From: an uncultured bacterium
GTDB lineage: Bacteria; Verrucomicrobiota; Kiritimatiellia; CAIVKH01
Length of the DNA: 40,874 nt
Reading direction: 5' to 3'
Assembly (NCBI GenBank): GCA_903906425.1
Contig: CAIVKH010000222.1
Span: forward strand, 1-40,874
Below the pieces are notes generated by a model. It worked only from the letters and a program-made list of their open reading frames with translations, ran no database searches and was not told where the DNA came from. Each line of letters begins with the position of its first letter. The stretch's first letter is position 1. A program made the translations under genes and the position numbers. Of the stretch, positions 31,258-39,740 are shown in pieces.

Positions 31258-33741
31258 TTACTCGGCGGACCACTTCATGCGGCGGGCGAAGTCGCGCTGG
31301 AAATCGGGCCGCCAGCGGCTGACGGTGGCGCGTGGATCGGAGCCGGCCTCGGCGGGCGGATCGCGCCACCAGCCGTCCGGCTCGCGACGATACTGGCCGC
31401 CCCAGCCGGGCTTCGTTGGATCGGACGGATCGTTGCCGCCGCGCGGCAAAAAGAAAAACCACGATGGCGTGTCGCCCTCCTTCATACAGCCAAACGGATT
31501 CGGCGCGCTCCATGTTTTCACCGGATACAGCGCGCCAAGCGGGCCGGTGCTGCGGATATTCTGCTCGATCCATTCGCGACTGGTGAGCGATTCGTCGCCG
31601 GTCAGAAACATCCCGCGAAAAACGGCTTCGCGTCTGTCGCGGTCGGCGGGCGCCTTGGAAAGAATGTAAAACATGCCGGGAAAGTTTTCACGCATCCAGC
31701 CGGCGATGCCGTCCTGGTCGCTGATGTCGTACACGCGAAACTTTTTCAAGAACTCGCCGAAGGCCGCGTCGCCGCGATCTTTTTTCACGCGCCACAGCGC
31801 CTGCGCGAGATCCGTCTGGCCGCCCCAAATAGAAATATTGAGCGGTCGCTCCGGCGTTCCGGCATCAATCCGCTCGATGAGAAATCGCGACGCTTCACTG
31901 TCGTGCCCGTCGCCGATATTCGCACGGCCGCGCTTCGGGTTTCCGGATTTTACGCGGGCGCGAAGCTGTTCGGCATCCGGCCAGCCGGTGGCGTGCTTGC
32001 GAAGGTTCGGCAAACCCTTTTCGTAGCCGCCGATGATTTCGCGGATCAGATCGGGTTGCGTGATTTCCTGTTTCAATTCTCCCGGCGTGCCGGATGCGCT
32101 CGCGATCAGTGCCTCGATCTCGAACTCGTTTGCGTACGTCATCAGCCGGACCATCGCCTGCTGGTCGTCGGGATCGCCGCCGATATCCGTCAGCACGGCG
32201 AGCCTCGGACGTTTCGCGCCGACACGCGCGGCGAGCATCGCCGCATGGAGATTGGCGGGCTGCACCTGGCCGGACGGAATCGGTTCGTACCACATTTTTG
32301 CGGGCAGTTGGTCCGCGGAGTCGCGGAGATTTATTCCGACGATGTTGATCGCATCCTCGCCGAGGCTTTTCGGGTTCGGAGCGGGCTGGCGCGTGCGGAT
32401 GTTCCAGAAGGTCTCGCCCGCCGCCGTATGATTGCCGCGTTCGCCGCCGCCGCTGGACTGGAACAATCGCGAACCTTCGCCGGCATCAATGTCCGTGAAA
32501 AGATTTTCGTAGGGCGCCCAGCGGTGATGATCCATGCAGAGATTCACGGCGCGTCCCGATTCGAACACGCAGCCCTGCGCGCTTTGAACGGTCAGGTCGT
32601 GAATGAACTGCGTTTCGATGTCGAAGCCGGTGCAGAGGCAGTCCATCCCCCCAAACGTGATGCCGTGATGGCCGGTTTGTCCCTGCGCCGATTTGCGCGC
32701 GGGATCCGCGCCGAGATGGATGCCAACGAGCGTGCAGAACGTGCCGTTGACATACGGGCCGCTGTCCGCGTTCCACGCCTTGATGTCGCGCAGCCAGCAG
32801 TTCGCCGCAGACGCGCTGATCTGTACCGGATTGAAGCCGACCTCTTTGAAATGTCCGCGATACGGTGTGGCCGGAAACTCGAACGCGACGCCTTCCAGTG
32901 CGGAGTCGGTCACGGCTGGAGCAAACGCCGCAAGCGTCGGCCGCCAGGCGCGGCGCACATCGAAGCGGACGCCGCGGTCGAGCGTCACGACGTCGCCCGC
33001 GACCGACATGATGCGAAAAACCTGGCGGCAGCGCCAATTTTTCAAGCCGGAGATGTCGCCCGTCTGATCGCGATAGAGATATTTCAGCAGCGATTTGTCG
33101 TCGTCATCCGACACGGTGAGGACGACCTCGTCGCCGCGCTTGAAATTGTGTTTGCCCAGCGCGAGCGCGAGCGAACCGCGCCGCTCTTCGCGCGTAACTT
33201 CCACAGACGACACCGAACCGCGATCCTTGCCGCCGATCGTGATCAGTCCCCCACCCCACGACCAGCCTGAGGTAGGCTGCTTGCTGTCGGTTTTCGCGGG
33301 ACTCGGTCGCAACTCCTCCAACGACTTCGTGAACAGCAGCACTGTTTTTTCCGAACCCGCGCCGCGCAGCACGGTGCCCGACTGCCGAATCTCCAGCATA
33401 TCGCTCAGCACAAAACGTCCCGGCGGAATGAGAATGAGTTTGCCCGCGCCCGCCGCGATCGCCTTCTTGAATACAGCCGTATCGTCCGTCGAACCGTCGC
33501 CCTTCGCGCCGAATGCGGCCACGGAAATCTGATTGGTCGGTATGCGAAACGGCTCTTCGCCCCGCCGGTAGCCCGCGAAGGAAAAGTCTGGCAGCCGGCT
33601 TTCCGGCGTCCACTTCTCGCCGGAAGTTCCCCAAAGCGCCGATGTCTGCGCTCCGCTGCCGACGGAGGTCGTGAGCAGAAGAATTGCGGTGAAAATCAGC
33701 GCTGGGATCGGGCGTATCGCGTCGCGTGTGTGTTTCATCAT
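31258..33741 (-). CDS. Pectate-lyase-like beta-helix fused to a DUF1593 nucleoside-hydrolase-like domain
   Basis: Exported two-part protein of 827 residues with an N-terminal signal (MMKHTRDAIRPIPALIFTAI). Part 1, about residues 50-490, is a Pectate_lyase_3-type beta-helix (VAAFGAKGDGSTDDTAVFKK, then LIPPGRFVLSDM and many short beta repeats such as GITFGGMDCLCTGFDIETQF). Part 2, about 505-827, matches DUF1593 (RPRLAVLTDIGGDPDDQQAM, a nucleoside-hydrolase-like Asp cluster, then ISIWGGQTDLAQALW). Both parts are usually separate proteins. Start choice: ATG 33741 lies seven bases after GGCGG; 33747 and 33738 are alternatives. No frameshift or stop is seen at the junction, so the fusion looks real. 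A polysaccharide target such as pectin is inferred. Confidence 0.85.
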   Translation of the reverse strand: MMKHTRDAIRPIPALIFTAILLLTTSVGSGAQTSALWGTSGEKWTPESRLPDFSFAGYRRGEEPFRIPTNQISVAAFGAKGDGSTDDTAVFKKAIAAGAGKLILIPPGRFVLSDMLEIRQSGTVLRGAGSEKTVLLFTKSLEELRPSPAKTDSKQPTSGWSWGGGLITIGGKDRGSVSSVEVTREERRGSLALALGKHNFKRGDEVVLTVSDDDDKSLLKYLYRDQTGDISGLKNWRCRQVFRIMSVAGDVVTLDRGVRFDVRRAWRPTLAAFAPAVTDSALEGVAFEFPATPYRGHFKEVGFNPVQISASAANCWLRDIKAWNADSGPYVNGTFCTLVGIHLGADPARKSAQGQTGHHGITFGGMDCLCTGFDIETQFIHDLTVQSAQGCVFESGRAVNLCMDHHRWAPYENLFTDIDAGEGSRLFQSSGGGERGNHTAAGETFWNIRTRQPAPNPKSLGEDAINIVGINLRDSADQLPAKMWYEPIPSGQVQPANLHAAMLAARVGAKRPRLAVLTDIGGDPDDQQAMVRLMTYANEFEIEALIASASGTPGELKQEITQPDLIREIIGGYEKGLPNLRKHATGWPDAEQLRARVKSGNPKRGRANIGDGHDSEASRFLIERIDAGTPERPLNISIWGGQTDLAQALWRVKKDRGDAAFGEFLKKFRVYDISDQDGIAGWMRENFPGMFYILSKAPADRDRREAVFRGMFLTGDESLTSREWIEQNIRSTGPLGALYPVKTWSAPNPFGCMKEGDTPSWFFFLPRGGNDPSDPTKPGWGGQYRREPDGWWRDPPAEAGSDPRATVSRWRPDFQRDFARRMKWSAE

Positions 33742-33760
33742 TTTCATTCCGCCGCATATT

Positions 33761-33807
33761 TTCCAATGATTGGAACTTCTCGTGAGGCAAATTTCCAATC
33801 ATTGGAA
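33761..33807. repeat. Palindrome cluster 12 (two copies)
   Basis: Perfect copies lie at 33761-33775 (centre G) and 33793-33807 (C), 32 bp apart. On the minus strand the cluster starts 22 bp after the exported Gfo/Idh stop and ends about 19 bp before the fusion gene. Confidence 0.95.
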
Positions 33808-33829
33808 ACACGCGCCATCACTGCGCATT

Positions 33830-35248
33830 TCAGAGCGCCCAGCCCTTGCGATATTCGCGGCGCAGAAACTGATTCGCGTCGGCGTCACTCGTGACCTTCA
33901 TGTTCGGGCCGTCCCACAGGAGTTTCTTTTGCGCGTGAACGGCGACATTGCCGAGCATGCAGACTTCGCTGAGCAGTCCGCCGTGGTCCACGAAGTCCGA
34001 TCCGGCGCGCGGACCGCCGCGGCAGGCCTCGACGAATTCCTTGTAATGGCCCGGCGAGCGCGGCAGACGTTTCGTCGGCTTGCCGAATTCTTTCATGCGC
34101 GATTCGGGAATGATCCGGTAGCCCATCATCGTGCCCTTGTCGCCGACGTAGAGCACGTCGCCGAGGCGCTCGTTGAGCGGCAGTTCGGGCGGGTGCGGCG
34201 GGCGCAGGCCACCGTCGTACCAGTTCAGCGTGACCGGCGGCAAATCGCCGCGCTGCGGAAATTCGAAGCGCGCCATCACGCCGAGAGGATAGGTTTCCGG
34301 ATTCACCTTCGTGGAGCTTCCTTCGACGCTGACCGGATGGCCAAGCTTCAGCGCCTTGAACACGGTGGAAAGTTTGTGGCAGCCGAGATCGCCGAGCAGG
34401 CCCGTTCCGAAATCCCACCAGTTGCGCCACGTCCACGGACAATACGCCGGATGATACGGCCGCTCCGGCGCAGGCCCGAGCCACAGATCCCATTCGAGAC
34501 CGTCGGGCTTCGGCGGCGTTTCCGGCGGGCGCGTTTCGTACAACGCCGGCGCCCAGAATCGCGCCGGACTCCAGACATGAACTTCGCGCACTGGACCGAT
34601 CGCTCCGTCGGCGATCATCTCCTGCGTCACGCGCGCCTCCTCGGTGGCCTGTCCGTGATTTCCAAGTTGCGTGGCCACGCCCGCCGCGCGCGCCGTCTCG
34701 GTGACGAGCCGCGCCTCGGCCACCGACCACGTCAGCGGCTTTTCGCAATAGACGTGCTTCTTCTTTTTCAGCGCCGCCATCGTGATCACCGCGTGCGAAT
34801 GATCCGGCGTCGCGATCATCACCGCGTCCACATCCTCTTTTTCCAGCAGCTCGCGATAGTCCGCGTAGGCCCTGCAACCGCGAGACTGCCCCGACGGCTG
34901 TTGCTTTCCATAGAATTCATCGACTGCGCGGCGCGCCGGTTCGCGCCCAGCGGCCTGCGCTTCCTTTCCCTGCGACCAGTTCCACGAAATGTAGCCGCCT
35001 CCCTCGCGGTTCACATCGCACACCGCCACGACCTGGATTTCCGGCGACTGCAAGAACGCCATCATGTCCTGCGTTCCCTGACCGCCGACGCCGATGCACG
35101 CCATCGTCGTCTTCGAATTCGGCGCGACCTGTCCCGGCCCGCCGAGCACGCGGCCCGGCAGAATCGTGAACGCGGCTGCCGCGGCGGTGGTGCCCAGAAA
35201 ATCTCGGCGCGAAATGCCGTGGCCATTCTGACGTTGCTTATTTTTCAT
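33830..35248 (-). CDS. Tat-exported Gfo/Idh/MocA oxidoreductase
   Basis: Predicted NAD(P)-dependent oxidoreductase of 472 residues with a clear twin-arginine signal (GISRRDFLGTTAAAAAFTIL), so it should be folded with cofactor before export. The Rossmann motif is ACIGVGGQGTQDMM and the family motif is YCEKPLTW. The C-terminal domain is the long type common in Bacteroidetes and PVC bacteria (GDLGCHKLSTVFKAL, PGHYKEFVEACRGG). AAGGAA precedes ATG 35248 and lies in the 10-bp gap after the TIM-barrel gene, so the two form a coupled pair. Zymomonas glucose-fructose oxidoreductase is a precedent for an exported Gfo/Idh with tightly bound cofactor. The substrate is unknown. Confidence 0.9.
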   Translation of the reverse strand: MKNKQRQNGHGISRRDFLGTTAAAAAFTILPGRVLGGPGQVAPNSKTTMACIGVGGQGTQDMMAFLQSPEIQVVAVCDVNREGGGYISWNWSQGKEAQAAGREPARRAVDEFYGKQQPSGQSRGCRAYADYRELLEKEDVDAVMIATPDHSHAVITMAALKKKKHVYCEKPLTWSVAEARLVTETARAAGVATQLGNHGQATEEARVTQEMIADGAIGPVREVHVWSPARFWAPALYETRPPETPPKPDGLEWDLWLGPAPERPYHPAYCPWTWRNWWDFGTGLLGDLGCHKLSTVFKALKLGHPVSVEGSSTKVNPETYPLGVMARFEFPQRGDLPPVTLNWYDGGLRPPHPPELPLNERLGDVLYVGDKGTMMGYRIIPESRMKEFGKPTKRLPRSPGHYKEFVEACRGGPRAGSDFVDHGGLLSEVCMLGNVAVHAQKKLLWDGPNMKVTSDADANQFLRREYRKGWAL

Positions 35249-35258
35249 GATCGTTCCT

Positions 35259-36230
35259 TCATGCCTCGACAATGTTCGCATCGCGCATCGCGGTGCGGAG
35301 ATGTTCCAGCGCCTGCTTGTAATCCTTTGTGCCGACATATTCCAAAACCAGCGGAGCGTTTGGCGCGTGGCGTGCGGCGAGCGTGACGAATTGTTTGTAG
35401 TCGAGATCGCCTTTGCCGGCGGCGACGCCGACGTCGGTGTGAAGCTTCCGATCCTTCGCGTGCATGCAGTCTATCAGCGGCGCGAGCTGGCCAAACATTT
35501 CCGGAAGATCATTCACCTCGATCAGATTTGCCGGATCGAGGAGAGCCCGCACATGCGGCGAGTTCACCTCTTCGAGAAACAGTCGCAGCCGTTTCGCGCT
35601 CGCGAGGAATCCGCGATAAAAAGGTTCGAACAAAACTTTCGCGCCATGTTTCTCCGCCATCGCCGCGAGCTGTTTTCCTGTCGCGATCATGCGCGGCCAG
35701 ACCGCGTCCTGAAATTCCAGCGGCACCGGAGGCGCGGGCGATTTCGCATCGTGAAAGTGACCGGCCTCGGTGATGAACGTCTTCACGCCCATGTTCCCGC
35801 CGATCTCCATCATCGCCTCGAAATACGCGAGGTTCGCGTTGCGCTCCGCCGCGTCGGGATGAATGAGGTTCGTGTAAACGCCGAGGCTGTGAATCGCGAT
35901 GCCGGCATCGCGATACGGCGCGGCGATCTCGCGGCAGCGCGCGGGCGTCAGGCTGGAGACATCGGAGCGGTCGTTGTACTTCCAGAATTTGCTGTCGGTC
36001 TGCGCGAGGAACAGCTGGATCAGCTTGATCCCCGCGCCGGACAGTTCCTTCGCCAGCGATGCGTTCGTGTGTTCGGAAAATCCCAGCGTGGCAATCCCGA
36101 TTTTCATTTTCGGCGACGGCGTTTCCTCCGCCGCCAGCAACGAACCCGCGGGCACCGCCAGCCCGCAGAGAACCGCGCCCTGCGCCGCGATAAATTCCCG
36201 CCGCGAAAAACCGACAAGTGTCTTCTTCAT
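35259..36230 (-). CDS. Tat-exported sugar-isomerase/epimerase-like TIM-barrel protein
   Basis: Xylose-isomerase-like TIM-barrel protein of about 323 residues with a Tat-like signal (GFSRREFIAAQGAVLCGLAV). Metal-site segments fit the superfamily: ITEAGHFHD, VLFEPFYRGF, ALLDPANLI, CMHAKDRK and LVLEYVG. The start is ATG 36230, with GGAGG eight bases upstream; GTG 36233 is an equal alternative. The exported Gfo/Idh gene follows after 10 bp with no palindrome between them. Together they parallel the cytoplasmic pair at 12708-14777. The probable role is to act on the oxidised sugar made by the Gfo/Idh partner, by epimerisation or beta-elimination. This is inference from pairing. Confidence 0.85.
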   Translation of the reverse strand: MKKTLVGFSRREFIAAQGAVLCGLAVPAGSLLAAEETPSPKMKIGIATLGFSEHTNASLAKELSGAGIKLIQLFLAQTDSKFWKYNDRSDVSSLTPARCREIAAPYRDAGIAIHSLGVYTNLIHPDAAERNANLAYFEAMMEIGGNMGVKTFITEAGHFHDAKSPAPPVPLEFQDAVWPRMIATGKQLAAMAEKHGAKVLFEPFYRGFLASAKRLRLFLEEVNSPHVRALLDPANLIEVNDLPEMFGQLAPLIDCMHAKDRKLHTDVGVAAGKGDLDYKQFVTLAARHAPNAPLVLEYVGTKDYKQALEHLRTAMRDANIVEA

Positions 36231-36258
36231 CACTCATGCCTCCGTTCCATCTTTGGTT

Positions 36259-36337
36259 CTCCAGTCATTGGAAATTCACGCGGCGGTCTTTTCCAATGAT
36301 TGGAATTGGTGATCGCGAGTTCTTCCAATCATTGGAA
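36259..36337. repeat. Palindrome cluster 13 (three copies)
   Basis: Copies lie at 36259-36273 (CTCCAGTCATTGGAA, two mismatches, centre C), 36291-36305 (perfect, G) and 36323-36337 (perfect, C); both intervals are 32 bp. The third copy overlaps and supplies the stop codon of the minus-strand beta-helix gene. The cluster ends 28 bp before the TIM-barrel start. Confidence 0.94.
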
Positions 36338-39300
36338 ATTTTCGCTCTTCGCAGGCTGCAGAGAATCCATCCGCAAAACTTCTTCGGCGGGCACGACGGT
36401 GAGATCGCCCGGCATACAATCGCGGGAGATTTCGCAGGCGATGCGCAGTTCCCATCCGGCCGATTTCTCCGGCGCGGTGGTGAGGGCCTTCAAGATGTGA
36501 AGTCCCGGCGCGAGCGTGGCGCTGCCCCAGTTGCCGCGCGACGTGTCGGAGCCAAGGCGCGTTCCGTCCACGAACAGGCGGAGCGATTGGTAGGCCGTGA
36601 TCCGGATCGTCACCGGCCGCGCGACGCGCAGAACGGAGAGGGCAACCGCCGCGGACGGAATCGCGTTCGTCCCGAACAGGGCCGCGAGATTTACGGCGCC
36701 ATGCACGTTGCCGTTCGTGAGCACCCGCCAGCCCTGCCGGCCGCGAAGCGTGTCGTAGGCCGACTTCAGGTTCACCGGATTTTCCGGCACGATCTTCCGC
36801 GAATCGAACGGCGCGTTCGTCGCGCACGCGAACGGCCCCGCGACGATCCACTGGCCGATGCGATTTTCCGTTAGCGTCTTCAAATTCTCGCGACACTTCA
36901 GCGTCCACCCGTCGCCGCTGTATTCGATCGTGGCCGGCAGCCGGAAAAATCCCTTCGGTCCTGCGGGCGCAGTGACCGTCGTCTTCATTTCAGTGATCTG
37001 GCCGGGAACAAGGCGGACCGGCTCGGCCTGAAACTCCCATCCGGCGATCTCGTCGCATGTGAAACGGCACGTCACGGCCGGCGCGACGGATGCCAGGCTC
37101 GCGCGGAGCATCACCGTGCCCGTCGCCGCGTTTTCCGAGGTCATGAGCCTGGTCATCCAGGGATCCCAGTTCGGAATCTGAACCGACGCGCCCAACAGCG
37201 ACTGCGCGATCCGCGCATCGAGAACCTTTGTTCCGCCGGCCGCAGCGAGCAAACGAATCGCTTCGACGATCAAATCGCGAGCCTGCGTCGCTGCGGCGGG
37301 ATCATTGGTGCCGCTGGTCTTCGCCGACTGCTCCAGCTTCGCTTTCAGTATGCGCCACGCCGCGGGCGGGTCGTTGCCCATAACGGCCTCCGCGCCCGCG
37401 ATCATCGCCAGCGCGCGTTCCGCCGGGTGAATGACGGCGGCCTGCATCGCAACCGGATCGAGCGGGGCGACGACGCTTTCGAAACGATTGCCTCGCAGAA
37501 CAACGCTCTCCGCGTTCTTTGCGGCGACGGAAATTCCCGCGTCCGAATTTTTCACGATGCAGTTTTCGACGATACCGTTCGCGCCGGCGATTTCCACGTG
37601 CGCATTGTTTTGGAGAATGCCGCGCCGGATCACGCAGGAACGCGTGAGCGTATTCGAGCCTCCGTGGTCGAGCATCGCCATGATCGAATCGGCCGGCGGC
37701 ACATCGTTATGAGGACCGCGATAGCCGTTGCCCTCGATGATTTCGTTGTCGAGAAACTGCACGAACCACGCGGGGATGATGCCGTGATAATCCATGCCGA
37801 AACCGACGAAGCCGCCCGACCGCGCGCAGCGGTTGCGGGCCAGCACGGCCTCCGTCGCGCCGCCGTAAAGCTGGATCGCGATGCTCGAATCCTCCGTGTA
37901 ATTGTCCACGTACAGCAGGTGCAAACGCTCGGACGCGACGACGAATCGCGACGACGCATCAGGCGCGATGGACCACGGGCGCTCAATCGTCACGGTGTTG
38001 TTCGTGATCGCAGCGATCGTCCGCGTTTGTCCCGCGCCGCGGCCCTCGATGAGTTGAATCTCCCGGCCGACCCAATATTGCGGACCGAATTTGAAGGGAT
38101 CTTTTACGCCGCCGAAATCGAGTTCCATTCGCGTTCCATCGCATCGCGCGCCGACGAGACCGCGGAACGCGGTGCGTGCGCCGTCGTGCGTGATGCTCTC
38201 GCGGTTGTTCGTGAAAAGATCGTGCTGGCGGTTGTTGCTCCAGAAAAGATTCCGGCAGACCGGCGCGATGCTGTAGGTGCAATTCCACGCCTCGTTGTTT
38301 TCGAAGATCACCTTGTCGCCGCCGACGACAGCCCACCCCGAGCCATTGATCCGACAGTTTGCGATGCGAAGATGCTCGGCGCTCAAAATGAAATACAGCG
38401 TCGTCGAACCTTCCTTCGACGCAAAGATGTCGCAATCCTCGACACGCACATTCCGCGCGTCGCGGATGACGAGACCATTTCCTTTAAGATAGGACCGCTT
38501 CTCATACTCCGCCGTATTCTTGATCAAATATTGGTCAATGATGAGTTTCAGCCGCACGCGCCGGATTGTGATGTCGCTTGCGGTTGACGCGTTGGTCGTC
38601 GCGCCGCCGCCGAGTGCGTGCTCGCCTGCTGCGGCGTTCGTGCAGACGATGCCGTTGCGATATTTGCCGGAATGAATGAACAGCTCTTCGATTCCGAAAG
38701 CCGTGCTTCCTTCGATAAGATTCTCCGGCGGTTCGTCGCAGTCGGGCCAGTAAAGTTCCGTCGCCTCGCGCGACTCGCCGCGGAGCAACGTTCGCGGCGG
38801 AATCCTCAGCGTGCCGTTGCACTGGAAACGTCCGCGCGGAAGAAACACGATGCCGCCGCCGTTCGTCGCCGCGGCCGCGAGCGCCGATTGCAGCGCGAGC
38901 GTGTCGTCCATGCCATCATTCGCAATCGCGCCGAACGCCGTCACATCGAAGCGATTCGTTTTCCACGCTTCGTCGTGCGTGCAAATTTTCACCGTGCCGG
39001 AACTTCGCCAGCCATCGTGGCCGCCGCTGCCGTTGTGAACGAAAGCTTCGTACGAACCGGGCGGAAGATCATCCGGCAATTTCGCGTCGAGCGACCAGAC
39101 GTCTTTTTTAGTCAGCTTCAACTCGATGCTTCGTTTGCCTTCGACCAGCACCGCGCGCGCCTTGTCATCGCGCGAGAGACATCGACCGAAAAATCGCAGC
39201 GCTCCTCCGGGCGAAGCTTCGTCGCCGCGGTCGCCCGAGAACCACCATGCCGCCGGTTCGTTCAATACGAACGGCTCCGATGCCACGCCCGACCCGGCAA

Positions 39301-39616
39301 CGATCCGACACGCCGCGAGCCCTCCATCGAGCTTGCGCGGAAGCTCGAAGCAAACGCCGGTGTCGGTGACCTTCACCGTTTGCACGCGTACTGCATTTCG
39401 GAAATCCGCTGCGCCCGCAGGCTGCGGCGATCCCGGCGAGCCATCGGCCATCGTCGCAATTTCAACGACAGGATTCGTGCCCCACACGCCGCCATGAACC
39501 TGCACGAGTTCGCCTTTTTCAACCGGCGCGGACCACCAAACGACTGCCGGTTTTTCCTCCGCGTTCACCGCAGCGACCAGGAGTCCGGACAACAGGACAG
39601 AATTTATTAATTTCAT
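36329..39616 (-). CDS. Very large secreted pectate-lyase-like beta-helix protein
   Basis: Exported protein of 1095 residues with signal peptide MKLINSVLLSGLLVAAVNA. Residues about 25-230 are beta-sandwich-like modules. A Pectate_lyase_3-type beta-helix starts near 240 (VTAFGAIANDGMDDTLALQS, GGIVFLPRGRFQCNG) and continues through many right-handed-helix repeats (NVRVEDCDIFASKEG, VILRGNRFES-like turns) to about 780. The C-terminal 300 residues hold helical and beta segments (FRLPATIEYSGDGW, GQWIVAGPFACATNAP) resembling accessory modules of polysaccharide enzymes. AAAGGTGATGAA precedes ATG 39616. The last residues ENFQ and the stop are encoded by a palindrome of cluster 13. Lyase or epimerase activity is likely but catalytic residues cannot be assigned. 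Confidence 0.82.
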   Translation of the reverse strand: MKLINSVLLSGLLVAAVNAEEKPAVVWWSAPVEKGELVQVHGGVWGTNPVVEIATMADGSPGSPQPAGAADFRNAVRVQTVKVTDTGVCFELPRKLDGGLAACRIVAGSGVASEPFVLNEPAAWWFSGDRGDEASPGGALRFFGRCLSRDDKARAVLVEGKRSIELKLTKKDVWSLDAKLPDDLPPGSYEAFVHNGSGGHDGWRSSGTVKICTHDEAWKTNRFDVTAFGAIANDGMDDTLALQSALAAAATNGGGIVFLPRGRFQCNGTLRIPPRTLLRGESREATELYWPDCDEPPENLIEGSTAFGIEELFIHSGKYRNGIVCTNAAAGEHALGGGATTNASTASDITIRRVRLKLIIDQYLIKNTAEYEKRSYLKGNGLVIRDARNVRVEDCDIFASKEGSTTLYFILSAEHLRIANCRINGSGWAVVGGDKVIFENNEAWNCTYSIAPVCRNLFWSNNRQHDLFTNNRESITHDGARTAFRGLVGARCDGTRMELDFGGVKDPFKFGPQYWVGREIQLIEGRGAGQTRTIAAITNNTVTIERPWSIAPDASSRFVVASERLHLLYVDNYTEDSSIAIQLYGGATEAVLARNRCARSGGFVGFGMDYHGIIPAWFVQFLDNEIIEGNGYRGPHNDVPPADSIMAMLDHGGSNTLTRSCVIRRGILQNNAHVEIAGANGIVENCIVKNSDAGISVAAKNAESVVLRGNRFESVVAPLDPVAMQAAVIHPAERALAMIAGAEAVMGNDPPAAWRILKAKLEQSAKTSGTNDPAAATQARDLIVEAIRLLAAAGGTKVLDARIAQSLLGASVQIPNWDPWMTRLMTSENAATGTVMLRASLASVAPAVTCRFTCDEIAGWEFQAEPVRLVPGQITEMKTTVTAPAGPKGFFRLPATIEYSGDGWTLKCRENLKTLTENRIGQWIVAGPFACATNAPFDSRKIVPENPVNLKSAYDTLRGRQGWRVLTNGNVHGAVNLAALFGTNAIPSAAVALSVLRVARPVTIRITAYQSLRLFVDGTRLGSDTSRGNWGSATLAPGLHILKALTTAPEKSAGWELRIACEISRDCMPGDLTVVPAEEVLRMDSLQPAKSENFQ

Positions 39617-39659
39617 TTCATCACCTTTCGGGCGCCGCGGTGGATGCCTGCCGGCAAAC

Positions 39660-39706
39660 TTCCAATGATTGGAAGTTGCGGTCGCGCTTTTTTCCAATCA
39701 TTGGAA
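39660..39706. repeat. Palindrome cluster 14 (two copies)
   Basis: Perfect copies lie at 39660-39674 (centre G) and 39692-39706 (C), 32 bp apart. On the minus strand the cluster begins 34 bp after the amidohydrolase stop and ends 43 bp before the large beta-helix gene. Confidence 0.95.
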
Positions 39707-39740
39707 ACTTCATCCGGCGATTGCTTCGGGGACGGAGGAC

